Assembly (NCBI RefSeq): GCF_949987515.2
Contig: NC_082696.1
Location: 62,194,447-62,258,446 of the forward strand
DNA length: 64,000 bases
Direction: 5' to 3'
From: Delphinus delphis
Lineage: Eukaryota; Chordata; Mammalia; Artiodactyla; Delphinidae
The position numbers were made by a program, and so were the translations under genes. The notes under the pieces were generated by a model. That model was not told the origin of the DNA. It was given only the letters and a program-made list of their open reading frames with translations, and did not search any database. Positions 36,833 through 49,580 of the stretch are shown here, one piece after another; position 1 is the stretch's first letter, and every line of letters starts with the position of its first letter.

Positions 36833-36935
36833 GTTCCTTGAGGACAAATGCCCATGCAGTAATTTTTTCCCAATTCATCTCACAGCCTGTGAGTGCACTT
36901 TAGGCTCTCAGTAAGTGTATGCTAAATAAGTGAAA
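36833..36935 (+). mobile_element. L2-type 3' end fragment
   Basis: TGTTCCTTGAGGACAAATGC, TCTCACAGCCTGTGAGTGCA and GCTCTCAGTAAGTGTATGCT follow the L2/MIR-like 3' end order ('...ccttgagggcag...gctcaataaat'). Confidence 0.5.
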
Positions 36936-37156
36936 TGTCATGACATTAATCCCAGAGAGGGAACATAAAGCTCCACAATAGCTTAAGGGAGAAGTGGGGA
37001 TATTAAGAAAAAAAATGTATCAAGAAAATTATATTTTATTCCATCCACTCTATAGAAAACATGTCCAATGAGATGTCAGTTTTACTCAGTCTCCAAAAAA
37101 AAGGTTCCTTTACTGGTATTTGTCTTGTTATTCTAATTTTTGTGGTCAATTTTTTT

Positions 37157-37380
37157 TTAAATTTTAATTGGAGATAGTTGATTTACAATGTTGTGTTAGT
37201 TTCATGTTATAGTAAAGTGAATCCACTATACATATACATATATCCATTCTTTTTAAAATTATTTTCCCATATAGGCCATTACAGAGTACCGAGTAGAGTT
37301 CCCTGTGCTATACAGTAGGTCCTTATTAGCTATCTATTTTATATATAGTAGTGTATATATGTCAATCCCAATCTCTCAAC
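37157..37380 (-). mobile_element. 5'-truncated L1 (3' UTR only)
   Basis: A T-rich start is followed by TTGATTTACAATGTTGTGTT, the TTCCCTGTGCTATACAGTAG signature and GTCAATCCCAATCTCTCAAC. The target duplication is TGGTCAATTTTTT at 37143-37155 and TGGTCAAATTTTT at 37381-37393, with one mismatch. It is closely related to the L1 3' end at 334-685. Confidence 0.9.
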
Positions 37381-37638
37381 TGGTCAAATTTTTAATATAC
37401 TTATTTTTCAAATGATCTAGATTTTGAAATAATATGTGCTTAGGTTCTCCCTACTACTTGTACCTACCAAGCAAAGAATGTAATGTAAGCATATTTAAAA
37501 AAAATAATCCCTGTATGTGTTCTCCAAATATTGGTAATAAATGAAAGGTATTTTTATAATGCCAAAATTCATAAAACATACATAAAAGATAAGGTATATA
37601 TGTACACATGTGTGCTTTTGTGTGTATACACATAACTT

Positions 37639-37645
<7 letters not shown>

Positions 37646-37683
<38 letters not shown>
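37646..37683. repeat. TA dinucleotide microsatellite
   Basis: About 19 uninterrupted TA units. Probably length-polymorphic. Confidence 0.95.
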
Positions 37684-37687
<4 letters not shown>

Positions 37688-38924
37688 ATGAATAATGTTG
37701 CCTTTTATATCTATCAACATCCAGGGCTAATTTAAATGGAAATGACACAGAGCAGCATTCTAAAATCCACTTGTTTCTTATAAATATATTTTTGTAACTT
37801 TTCCTGCCTGACATTTGTTCTTTAAGTCAAAAGTACTTATGAGAAAGCATTTTTTTAAATCCATCTTCTCTGAAATTGCGTAGGAGGAAGCAAAGTGCTA
37901 CCACTCAATCCTTGACAGTAATTCAACGGACACATATTTTGATTTCAGAAGAATTATGGAAACATTCTTTCAGAAGAGAACAATGAAAGATAACATTCTG
38001 TGTTTAGCACATTTCCCTTTTCCAAGTGGCAATGGAGCATTGTAACGGCAAAGTAAATTGCTTCCTACTTCTGTCTGCTTTATAAAACTGTGACACTGAC
38101 TGAGTTGAATCACTGAGAACACATCTGTACACACCTGAAAGCAAAGTTTTATGTGATGGTACAACTAGGCAGAATGATTTTGTCCTTGGCTCTTCTGATG
38201 ACTAATAATGCTTAGGCCATTAATTTGCACACAGTAGGGTAACATTCAGGGTACTCTGTCAGGAAACTCAGTTTTTAACTTAACAGATTTTTATGAAGGG
38301 TCTCTTTACACAGGTGTGAGATTAAGGGACACAGCAAGGTATGGTTGTACACCAGAGCAATAGTGAGAGGCCTCCTGGGTAAAGGGTAGAATCATGTTAT
38401 TGAAGCCTCAAAGAGGGGTGAAGCCATAGAAGCAGAGCTGCCTAATAAGAATTTCAACCATAGAATGCTGCCTTTGTCCAAATTGAGGCGAGCAAGACAG
38501 AGATTGTTAAGAGTGATAAATACCTTCACTTTTCTCTCTTCCAGCTCTCTGATATCCTGTGATACTATTGACCATATCCAATCAGAGTCTAGAAATCAAG
38601 AGAGCCTGGGTGATGCCATGCGTAGAAATAAGCCTCCTTGAGCATAGAACAGGGCAGGGAAGGGTGAAGAATAGAGTTTTAAGGAGAGTAGGAAACCCAC
38701 ATATAGTAGACATATCATGCATATATACAAGCTGACTGGTAGGTACTTTACTAAGTCTAAGCTGTTTAATGGCATGGTGCCAGGCACAAAGGTCATATTT
38801 CTGAGTTATCTGGATGCAAACATTTTATATTTGAAAACATAAGTAAATGAATTGATGAATATAGAATGGTGATGATGCTTATAACAATATCAATGCTTTT
38901 CAGCATTGAATGACCATTAATTCC
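37684..38924. other. Unassigned sequence
   Basis: No gene or repeat is recognised. Confidence 0.4.
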
Positions 38925-39085
38925 TACTAGCACACATCTTCTTTAATCTTCACAGTTAGTCTTCAAGACAGATGTTATTAGATTTATTTTATATATGACA
39001 TAACTGTGTTTCAGAATGGTTAACTAAGTTGCCCGAGTTCACCCAGGTAGTAAGTAGTGAAACCAGTATTCTTCACTGGGTTTTA
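38925..39085 (-). mobile_element. MIR SINE
   Basis: TTTAATCTTCACAGTTAGTC, GTTATTAGATTTATTTTATA, then AACTAAGTTGCCCGAGTTCA and CCAGGTAGTAAGTAGTGAAA follow a reverse MIR with an 'agttcaccc...agtaagt' end. Confidence 0.75.
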
Positions 39086-39754
39086 AGAATTTCAAAATCA
39101 ACATTCTTCATGTGATTGTATAGTGGCTTCCAGGTATGAAAGTAATTTACAAAAAAAGAAAGAAACAACATTAGATTGAGGACCCAGAGTAGTGTCCAAA
39201 ATTTCATGACAGTGATTTCAGTGGCTGTTAATTATTTTTAATTGAGCTCTTCTTTTACAACTTGAGTGAAAGCTATAGAAAACTGCAACAGCTCATCCCT
39301 GGAAAATGTTCATAATAAACCATCTCTACTTATGTTCTTAGAAGAAAAATGAGAATAGGCTCTAGATGTCAAAGCCAAACTACATTTAAAGGACCTCCAT
39401 TGTTTTCTCAGTATATAATTCAATATTCATACCAACAGTCAAGATTAATTCCTCAGGAAATATGAAGGAGCAGAGAGAAGATAATCAAGATATAAGTGCA
39501 CAGTTTTCATTTTAATTTTTATTCTCTCAGTTTTAGAAACTCCTGCTTCCATATGCAAATACAAATCACCAATAAAATGTCTCTCTTTATATGAAGAAAT
39601 GTTAAATTGAAGAAGAATGATATAATTTTTTGAAAAATTATCAGAAGTTTCAGGATTCTATTTTTCTAAAGCCTCACAAAGAATTCTGATAAACTCTTCA
39701 GGCAGGGATGGATATTCAACTTGGGAAGGAGATTTTGTAACCTGTGTTTACACT
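39086..39754. other. Unassigned AT-rich sequence
   Basis: Nothing is recognisable. Confidence 0.4.
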
Positions 39755-40400
39755 CCATACTTGTGTATTCAACTGCATGTTTGACATCTATAATAAGCAT
39801 CCAAAAATTAACATGTCAAAAACATTTGATTTTCTCATCCCTTACTCCAAACTTGTTTCTCCCCCAGTACTTCTCATTTTTGTAAATGGCGGCAATGATT
39901 CATCCAGTTGAACAAAGCCCAAACGCCAGGAGTTATCACTGGTCCCTGTTCTCTTTCTTGCCTTTCCTAGTTGAATACCTCGTCAGGTTCTATTGTCTCC
40001 AAATTGAATATATACAGGATATAGAATCTAAGATTCTATTCTCACCATTTATACGCTACTCAAAGCCATTAATATTTTTTTGCCTAAATTAATGCAATAA
40101 CCCCTGTTTCTCTTTTGTCTCCTTATTACCCATTCTCCAAAAAGCAGTCACAGTGACATTTTAAAAACAGAACTCAGATCATGCCAATGCCGTGCTATAA
40201 ACTCTCTAATGTTTTCCCATCACTCTTCACCTGGAGGCCTTTGAACACCCCTCCTTCTCATTTCCTACCCCTTTGCCTCTCACTTATTACTCTTCAGACA
40301 CACTGTCCTTTGGTTCCTGGAATTGGCCAGGTGCTTACCCAAGTCTTCCCTCTGCTTAAAGGGGTCTTTCTCCAAATCTCTGACCATCAATTTTCTTATT
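39755..40400. mobile_element. L2-like LINE fragment
   Basis: AAAAATTAACATGTCAAAAA, TTGTTTCTCCCCCAGTACTT, CAGTCACAGTGACATTTTAA, CAGATCATGCCAATGCCGTG and TAATGTTTTCCCATCACTC follow the same L2-like family as 26050-27050, in the same orientation and better preserved. The frames at 39886 and 40181 lie inside it and are not genes. Confidence 0.6.
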
Positions 40401-41199
40401 ATAATAGTCTCAATAGAAATATCATCCTCAGATAAAAATAAACTAGAAGTTACACAATAACCCCCAAAAGAGACAGCGCTATGCAACAGTAGTAAGTCAA
40501 ATCTGTTCAATAATAGAAAAAAAATGTTTTCTATCAACAAGGATTGCTCTCATAATTACAAGCAATGGGTAGCAGCTATTATGGAAAGTGATGCCAGAGG
40601 TATGTAATTCCTTAGGCTGGTATAGGAAAATAAGAATGGTATAATACTTGATTTTCAGATTAAGTAGGATCTTATAGGCCCTGTGACTTAATTATTTATT
40701 CATATTATTTTGTAAGGCTTCTTAATTACAGTCAACAATTTGAGTAAATGAGCTTTATTAATGTATGAGTGCACTGCTTCTATAGTCATTTTATGTTATT
40801 TTTAAGCTGTAACTTCTGACTTTTCAAATGAAATAACTGATAGTCTTTGATTATCACTATGTGAAGTTTTAGCACTTAACAACAGCTTAAAATCTCAATT
40901 ACTTTTGCCAGCAGGGTTTTGTTAATACTTGGGCAATTAGAAAACTGAAGAAAAGAGATAATATACAATTACAGATTGTAAAGGTTTAATAAGACTACAG
41001 AATAATTTTTCTAACACCTTTCACCACTGACTATATTTTGAATTCCTTCCACAGTAACCAAAAGAATTAATCTTCAAAACTATTCTCTATTGACTATAGG
41101 AAATGACAACCCACTTTATTACTGAAAAACCATTTGCTTCTGGTTACTTTCATACTTTGGTCAAAATTTTATCAGTTACATAACTTCAAAGCTATCTTT
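40401..41199. other. Unassigned AT-rich sequence
   Basis: Nothing is recognisable. Confidence 0.4.
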
Positions 41200-42845
41200 C
41201 AGATATTTTTCCATAACAGGTTATACAAGAGATTGAATATAATTCCCTGTGCTATACAGTAGGTCCTTGTTGTTTATCTATGTTATATAAAGCAGTGTGT
41301 ATCTGTTAATCCCAAACTCCTAATTGATTCCTCCCCATCCTTTCCCCTTTAGTAACCATAAGTTTGTTTTCTATGTCTGTGAGTCTGCTTTTGTTTTGTA
41401 AATAAGTTCATTCGTATTATTCTTTAGATTCCACATATAAGTTCATATTTGTCTTTGTCTGATTTACTTCACTTAGTATGATAATTCCTAGGTCCATTCA
41501 TGTTGCTGCAAATGGTAATATTTCATTTTTTTTATGGCTGAGTAAAATTCCATTATATATATATTTAAATAAATATAAATATAGATATAAATCTATATAA
41601 ATAAATATAAATATATGTATAAATATATATTATATAAATATATTTTTATAATATAATAATTTATAATATAAAATATATAATATATATAAAATATATATAA
41701 TAAATATATATACATATATATATATACACACACACATATATATATATGCTGCAATGAACATTGGGGTGCATATATCTTTTTGAATTAGAGTTTTTGTCTT
41801 TTCCGGGTATACGCTCAGGAGTGGGATTGCTGGATCATAGGGTAACTTTATTTTTCGTTTTTTAAGGAAACTTCATACTGTTCTCCATAGTGGCTGCACC
41901 AACTTACATTCCCACCAACGGTGCAGGAGGGTTCTCCACATCCTCTCCAGCATTTATTATTTGTAGATTTTTTGATGATGGCCATTCTGACCAGTGTGAG
42001 GTGATACCTCATTATAGTTTTGACCTGCATTTCTCTAATAATTGGCAATGTTGAGCATCTTTTCATATGCCTGTTGGCCATCTGTATGTCTTCTTTGGAG
42101 AAATGCCTGTTTAGGTCTTCTGCCCATTTTTTTGAAGGCATTGTTCATTTTCTTGATATTGAGCTGTATAAGCTGTTTGTATATTTTAGAAATTAAGCCC
42201 TTATCAGTCACATCATTTGCAAATATTTTCTCCTAATCCATAGGTTGTCTTTTCCTTTTGTTTATGCTTTCCTTTGCTGTACAAAAGCTTATAAGTTTGA
42301 TTAGGTCCCATTTGTTTATTTTTATTGCCTTGGGAGACTGATCTAAGAAAGTATTGCTATGATTTATGTCAGAGAATGTTTTGCCCATGTTCTCTTCTAG
42401 GAGTTTTATGGTGTCATGTTTTATATTTAAGTCTTTAAGCCATTTTGAGTTTATTTTTGTGTATGGTGTGAGGGAATGTTCTAACTTCACTGATTTACAG
42501 GGGGCTGTCAGCTTTCCAAACATCAGTTGCTGAAGAGACTGTCTTTTCTTGATTTTACATTCTTGACTCCTTTGTTGAAGGTTAATTCAATCTTTGTTGA
42601 AGATTAATTGATCATAAGTATGTGGGTTTATTTCTGGGTTCTTTATTCTGTTCCATTGATCCATATATCTGTTTTTGTGCCAATACCACACTGTTTTGAT
42701 TACTGCAGCTTTATATTATTGTCTGAAGTCTGGGAGGATTATGCTTCCAGCTTTGTTCTTTTTCCCCAGGATTGCTTTTGCAATACTGGGTCTTTTGGGG
42801 TTCCATATAAATTTTGAGGTTATTTGTTCTAATTCTGTGAAAGGA
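41200..42845 (-). mobile_element. 5'-truncated LINE-1 with AT expansion
   Basis: Minus-strand L1 from inside the 3' UTR (TTCCCTGTGCTATACAGTAG near 41247) into the C-terminal third of ORF2. The frame at 42141-41848 reads [20 protein letters not shown], and further ORF2 lies at 42523-42233 ([18 protein letters not shown]). It ends inside ORF2 near 42845. Stops and frameshifts are present. The 3' UTR tip is missing, and an AT block at about 41555-41745 replaces about 90 bp of normal L1 sequence. No target duplication is obvious. Confidence 0.9.
41555..41745. repeat. AT-rich microsatellite expansion inside L1
   Basis: About 190 bp of TATA, AAATATA and TATAAATA units with a short CACACA insert near 41727. 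It begins where L1 normally has a short TATATA run after 'ccattgtat'. Confidence 0.9.
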
Positions 42846-42914
42846 CTACTCTGTTTATTACTGTGGTTTTGGATTAGAAAATAGACATGTGAACCCTGCA
42901 GTGTTTTTTCTGCC

Positions 42915-43335
42915 TTTACTCAATAGCATCTACCAAATATTAGGGACTGTGGTACTTGTGTGGTCAGCAGTGGTGAAAGAAAGAAATGTGATTCCTGCCT
43001 GATTCCTGGCTTTCTAATGAGGGATACAGATTATATAAATTATACACAATTACATTAAAACAGTGATAAGCTCTATGACGGGATCTAACAAAGTAGTGAT
43101 GCAGAATAGAGTAAGGAAATCTACATAGAGTTGATAGAGGAGTTTCTCAGAGCAAGAATTCTAAGAAGCCAGTTACAAAAAGAGTGGAGAAAATGTGATC
43201 CAGGCAGACAAGGTACAGGTGTCTGAGGCAAGAAAGACTTTCTTGCCTTTAAGGAACTAAAATGAAGCATGACTAAAGAACAGAGGGTGAGCAAATGAGT
43301 GGAAAGAGATGAGGCTTAACAAGCAGGTAGTAAAC
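42915..43335. mobile_element. L2-like LINE fragment
   Basis: CTACCAAATATTAGGGACTG, TGATTCCTGCCTGATTCC, ACAGTGATAAGCTCTATGAC, GTGTCTGAGGCAAGAAAGAC and GAGATGAGGCTTAACAAGCA keep the order of the L2-like family seen at 28312-28805, in the same orientation. Confidence 0.55.
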
Positions 43336-46329
43336 AGATTCTCTTTATCCCATCTGATATTCTCTACAGTAAGGGCTTTCCAATTTAATCTAGTGCTTTT
43401 CTCTCTTTTCCCTTCCTTCTCTATATTATTTTAAAATTATTAGCATTTAGACTGCTAATGGCTATGATTATCTATCTATCTATCCATCCATCCATCCCTA
43501 CCCTCTATTACCAACCCTAGGTTAGTTTTTCTATGATAATAGGTATATTTTGTGTTTCAAACAATATACATAGACAAAAGTTCAGTTTCCTTATGATTAT
43601 TTTTATTTTATCTAAAATCCAAACTATTTATCATATAAAACAATGGAAAAATGATCTTGGCACTATCTCGTCTAGATTCCTGCCCAAAACCTCAGAGACT
43701 CCAAACTTGCTTCTTGACTCCCTGTCATGTCATTCACTCCTTTCTGTTCCTCTCTGTTTCTGTGTCTCTTTTTCCCTCTCTCTGGAATGTTTGGAGCATT
43801 TGATAAGCCTTAGTTTTCTCTGAGAATATTCCAGGCTCATGCTTTAGGGAAACCAGCATGCATCCTAACAGGAATATGTCAGATCTCTAAGTCTGCATAC
43901 AACTACCATCATAATCATAAACAGGGAGGCATCAACGACTAAAAAGAGTACCTTGTTTCCAAAACCACATACATTTCTTATTCTTCAATACTTTCTGTCT
44001 ATAAATTATGGGTTTATAGAGTATTAGATATTATTATTACTTGTTGCATAGCTTTCAATGTAACAGAACTTCCTATTTTTTTCTCCCATGCTTATCCAGT
44101 CTCTACATTTTCTGTTTGTGAATTATGAATCTGTTTCTGAATATCTGTGAAACTTATCTGCCTGTTCAAAATTTTATACATCATACTTTCCTTTTGACAT
44201 TATATCCCCTAAGCACATAGATGGACATTACCCAAGACTTTTTACTTTCTCCTATGTAAGTGGCAACTTGCTCTAATTTACCAAACATTTACATGGCTGT
44301 GGCAAATGAACAGATTTAACACACTTCAGTTTTGCTATTAAAACAGCTCCCCACGTTCCATACCTCTTAGTTAGGTTTGAAGTGTCACATAGAAGTAGAA
44401 CTCTATGTGACTTCTTTTCATAATGCTTTCATCTTGCTCCCTTAGCAAATTGCCACCAAACTGATGAAATCCCTAATTACTGTTGGGTACTGATAATGTC
44501 AAACCCTGAGAATTTGTTTTTAGCCATTTAATCATCTCACAACCTCCTTTTTCTATTATACCAGCACAGTAGGTCTTCTTCCTCCATCCATTGTCAAAAA
44601 ATTACCTCTAAATAGCAATAGGACATTTTCTTTTTCCAACCTCCATCAGGTTACAACGCATCCCCCAAATAAAGAATGGACATCTAAGCTTTGGTGACTT
44701 TATTTAAAGAACTACACTTAGAACAGAAAATCGAGACAGTCTTAAATAACTCTCTTTTTTTGACGTTTTAACCTGTGAATTATCAATGACCCCCGATTTG
44801 TTTTAATTCACAGATAAAAGACCATAAAAAAGGGCATAACTAAATTACACGGATCCTGAGTTTTATCTCTATCAGGTATCCTAAAAGAAATTCACATATA
44901 TTGATTTGACTTTAATATTCAGGTCATAAATCATCACATTTATCATAGCATTTGCAATTTTGTAATGTCTTATATCTCATGGACATGTAAAACTTGTAGC
45001 AAAATGTTGACTCTCACATTGTCATCTCACATGTCATCTCTTAAGTGTATGTTCTTCATGAGAGCAAAACCTTAGAATAGTCATTAACAACCTGCATCAC
45101 CAAAAGATATATTCAAAGCTTGTCCAACTGATACTGAAGCAGTTTTCTCAGTATTTATAAATACATATATGTAAACCCACAGAGTCAATGTGTAAAAAGA
45201 CGTTTATGTATATAAGCCTTCTTATAAGTACTAGAATGAATGTGTATAAATTACACTTCTTAGTTTATTTAAATAGCATCAAAGTTTCCTAGGTTGAAGA
45301 GAAGTATATTCAATTTTAAATGAAAGCACATTTTGAATCTGTCTTCATAAGTTGTATATACAAATCTAAGCTCTTCACTGTCACTTATAAACCTGTGCCT
45401 CAGTGTCTGTTTCAGCCTGAGGCAGAGCCAGGACATTGTTACAGAGAGAAGCTTTGAGAAGTGGTAGACCTGGCTTTATTTGTTCCAAGTAACTCAAGGG
45501 GAAAAAAACGCTGGCTTAGAAAACAAAACTTCCTGTTCTGTTCCCAGTCTCTTTTGGACATAAATTTAACTATGATTTAACCATGAATAGACTAAAAATT
45601 GGGCTTTTTTAAAGACACTAAAACCTTTTTCTCATGCTTGGCTTCTCAGAGTTTTTAAAGCAAGCTCAGCCTTACTCATGGTCTCTTTAGATGATACCTC
45701 TGATTAGCTGGGAATTGAAATTAAGTTGTCAAATCTGGTTAATACTATGCGATCTTGGGTAATGATGAATCTATTCTCTTTTATTGTGTGTCTTGCACAG
45801 TAAAACACAGAGTTTGCATCTGCTTTTGAGTGAAATTAGAACAATGAACACACAGATGCTGACACTGTTCAAGCTGAGTTGCATGATCATTTGTCAGGAA
45901 GATTGAGGAGAAATTCTTGAACTATTTGGGAGAATTGGACTGTAAGTGATCACAGGGGTTCCTTCTAACTTCTAGATTCTACAATTACACGGAACTACTT
46001 ATAAGCAAATTAAGACCAAAATACACCAAATTAGGGTTATTTCAACAGGTTATCAGCTTTTGGGATTATACTGCTGAACACTGACTCAGAAAAGCATCTA
46101 AGGAAAAGGCAGAGTATATCTACTGGATAATTGGACATCAAGCTGACAAACACGTTTATAACTAATCAATTGGCAATCTCCCTTGGACCTACAATTACGA
46201 TGGAAAGTTTTTTCAATGTTATCTATTATTTTCAATATGCTTTATTGCAATAAAATCTCAAATTTCTTTGATTCTTAAGTTTGCATTGATTTATTTGGCA
46301 GATGCATGTTAATAAATAGAAAATAAAAT
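43336..46329. other. Unassigned 3-kb stretch
   Basis: A short ATCT/ATCC tetranucleotide repeat lies at 43468-43497. Otherwise no gene or confident repeat. A pyrimidine-rich piece at 43680-43800 has a loose resemblance to the L2-like family. Confidence 0.4.
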
Positions 46330-47690
46330 AGAAAGCGTTCTTATTCCAGAAATGGTGAAGTAGCTTGTGTTGCCCTAACATTCCTACAAGTTAAGAATTT
46401 GAAACTCTGGGGAAAAAATGAAAACAAAAAACAAACTAACAAAACAACCCACTTTTTGAAGGCACTGGAGAGTGACCAAACTGAGATGGAGGTAGATACT
46501 GGAAATGATTTGACCAATGTAAGAAGGGAACTTGTTTATTGGCTTTTCTTCTGAGAGAATTTCACATTTAATTTTGCACAAGACAACTAGAATTCAAATA
46601 GAAACCTGCTGTCTTATTTCCTTGAGGAGTAGAATAAGAGCTTAAAAATTGTCAAAGTGGCTGGAAATTGACTGGAAAAATCCTGGAAAAGAAGGTGACA
46701 CAGATTGGGAACTCTAATATTGGCATGATTCCCACTCAAAGTCCTGGTTGAGCCTTGAACTGTGTCTGTTGGTGAGACCTATAAGGACTACCAGAAAGCA
46801 TCAGCTGCAAGGCTGAAATTGCTGAGCATAGATTTAAGCTGCTACCTAGTGCAGGAAAGACTGAAATTTGAGTTTGAGACTTGCCAAGTGATCGGATTTT
46901 CATTGACTTGGAGTAAAGACAATGTCCAAAATCATTTTCCCTAGGACAGAGTAAAACCAAGCATATTGGCACTAGTAAGTAGAGAACCCCAAGAGTCTCC
47001 AAATTCAAGGGGGTTGACTATTATTTTATTACCTGTTAGGAAAAAATCAACATACTTCAGGAGAAGATACTATATTTGGATTATCTAAAATATATCATCC
47101 ATAATTTCATGTACACAATCAAAAGTTAGTTGATGTAAAAATCAACGGAAAAATATATCTCAAAAACAAGAGATGAGATGATCAGTTAGTTAAAAAAAAA
47201 AAAAGACAATTTGACCCATACATTATAAGTAGTAAGAGAGGGGTTTAATGCAATTAAATAAATGTGTCAATAACTTAAAGTCTAGATGAATGAATGGATG
47301 GGAAGTCTCAACAAAGAGAGGAAAACTACTAAAATAAATCAAATACAATTTTAGAACTGAAAAACACAATATCTGAAATGGAAAATTCATTGGATATAAT
47401 AAATTGGAGATTACAGGAAATAAAATATGTCAGTGATTTTGAAGACTGATCAATAGACCTTATTCACTCAGAATAAAAGAGAGGAAAAACAAAGTTTAAA
47501 AAAATGGCAGTTAGAGGCACTTTCTGTGATTGAAGAGAAAGTAACTAACAAATAACACTCTTGCAAATATCAACTGCAAACTCAATTTAAAAAATACATA
47601 TTTGAGGGTGAAAAAAACTCAGGAAGTTATTAGAGGGAAGTTAAAACTTGGAGGAAGCAACCAAGTATGCAGTAATATTCCAGATTTATT
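46330..47690 (+). mobile_element. Ancient L1M/HAL1 5' region and ORF1 start (copy 1)
   Basis: A long diverged 5' UTR-like stretch is followed by the ORF1 start signature: TGGATGGGAAGTCTCAACAA, TTTTAGAACTGAAAAACACA, TCTGAAATGGAAAATTCATT and TTTTGAAGACTGATCAATAG. All frames are broken. It stops near a pyrimidine-rich run at 47686-47745. Confidence 0.6.
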
Positions 47691-48079
47691 TATTTATTTT
47701 CTTCTTTACTTTCTTTCTCTTTCCTTCTTTTCTTTCTTTCTGCCTTTATTTTCACTGATAGCAACCATCAACGCAGGGATTTGGAGTAGCTAAAACTCTT
47801 ACAGAAAGCACACTCTTTCTGTAAAGAGAAATCAAGACACTTAGAACTTCCAAAGAAGTAGAAGGGAATCAGAAAGGAGAAAGTCAGGGAAGAGTAACCC
47901 AAATCAGATTATACTTTCGAGTCAGGGAAGAGTAACCCAAATCAGATTATACTTCCTGCCCAGGTATCTGAATAACCCCTGAACCAGGCATTAACAAGCA
48001 GATTAAAATAATCTGAACTAAGATATGAGCCAATGCCCACTGCAGGCATACAGAGATTTCAGTTTGAGTCTACACCTGT
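47691..48079. other. Short unassigned spacer with 38-bp tandem duplication
   Basis: It holds a pyrimidine-rich run to 47745 and two adjacent copies of a 38-bp unit at 47883-47920 and 47921-47954. The first 34 bases of the two copies are identical (GTCAGGGAAGAGTAACCCAA start). Confidence 0.85.
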
Positions 48080-49580
48080 TAATTTTCTACAAAGACAAAC
48101 ATAGGAAAATCAACACTTTTCAAGGGAATATAATAGAACCTATAGTATCTATAATGTCCAGATACAATCTAAAGTTAGTGAATATATACAGAAACAGGTA
48201 AATGCATTCCATCTCAAGGGAAAAATCAATCAACATATATCAACCTGTTGAGAAAAACCTGTTGACAGAATTGTCAGGCAAGGACTTCAATCCAGATGTT
48301 ATAGCTATTATCAATGAGGTAAAGTACAGTACACTCATAATAAATGAAGAGGGTGGTAATCTCAGGGAAGAAATTACATTATAAAAGAAATATAATAAAT
48401 CTTTTAAAACTGTAAATATAAGGTATGTGAAAAAATTGATTTAATAGCAGAATGGAAATTACAAAAAAAAAGTGTCACTAAGCCTGAACATAGAATAAAT
48501 AGTTTTAAACTGCAGAGCTAAGTGAAGGAAAAATATTTGAATTCTCGGTAATCAATGGGACAATATAAACAGATTAGCATAGGAGTATCAAAGTCCTAAA
48601 GAAGAAGAAAAAGAATGAAAAAAATAGTTGGAGGTATAATGTACAAAACTTTCTGAAATTATGTATATATAATACATACATATATATATATATACACATA
48701 TATATAAAGCTTAGTATTAAACAGAAACAAGAATTTAAAATAACAAAACCAGATTATCGCCTCAGAGTAGAAGTTCTAAAGTGAACAAAAAATCTTAAAA
48801 TCAGACAGAAAAAATTAAACATTAAATATAAGGAAAAAATGATTTTAATAGCCATGGACTTCTCATAAGAAAGTAGGAAAGCCAGAAGTCAGCAACACAA
48901 CTTTTATGTGCTAAAAGAACAAAACAAAACACTTATAACCCAAAAACAATGTCCATCAAAAACATGTTTCAGAAATGAAGGCAACATAGAGATATTTTCA
49001 GATAAAAAAATTAATTCATTGGGACCAGACACATACTCTAAGAAATGAGAGAAGCATTTTAGGGTGAAGGGAAAATACACCGGAGGGAAACTTGGATGTT
49101 GAAGAACTAATGGTGATTAGTCCTGGAAATGGTAAATGTTAAAGACTTTTATTTTTCTCCTTATATTTTAAAACACATATGGCTGTTTAAAGAAAAATTT
49201 AGAAGACTGTGTAATACAATTGCATAAAAGACAATAGAGTTTCTAACTGAAACTATATGTTTGATAGCTTCTACATACTATGTGAAATGGTATAATATAA
49301 ACTCTAAATAAAAAGGAAAATTGAAGAATGTATATTGTAATCCCTAGAACAACTGATGAAAAAGAATCAGAGGATAGCTAAAAGCTAAAAGATACATTAA
49401 AATAAAATTATTAAAAATGTAAAAAATCTAGAAAAAGACAGGAAAGAGGGACAAAGTTACAAGTGGCAGACAGAAAACTGACATACAGAAAACAAATAAT
49501 AAAATACTACACTTAAATACAAACAAACTACACTTAAATATAAACATTTAATTACATTAAATGATAATATTCTAAACACT
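48080..49580 (+). mobile_element. Ancient L1M/HAL1 5' UTR, ORF1 and inter-ORF region (copy 2)
   Basis: ACAGAAACAGGTAAATGCAT, ATTGTCAGGCAAGGACTTCA, AGCCAGAAGTCAGCAACACA, TGTTTCAGAAATGAAGGCAA and ATTGTAATCCCTAGAACAAC follow the order of an L1M/HAL1 ORF1 plus the region after it. It ends at AATTACATTAAATGATAATA. This copy restarts the same 5' module found at 46330-47690, so the two are separate elements or a duplication. Confidence 0.65.
48658..48708. repeat. TA/CATA-rich microsatellite
   Basis: ATATAATACATACATATA-type repeat of about 45 bp inside the old LINE. Confidence 0.85.

Noticed and set aside
47883..47954. CRISPR-like direct repeats
   Set aside because: Only two adjacent copies with no spacers, in a mammalian context. 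It is a simple tandem duplication.
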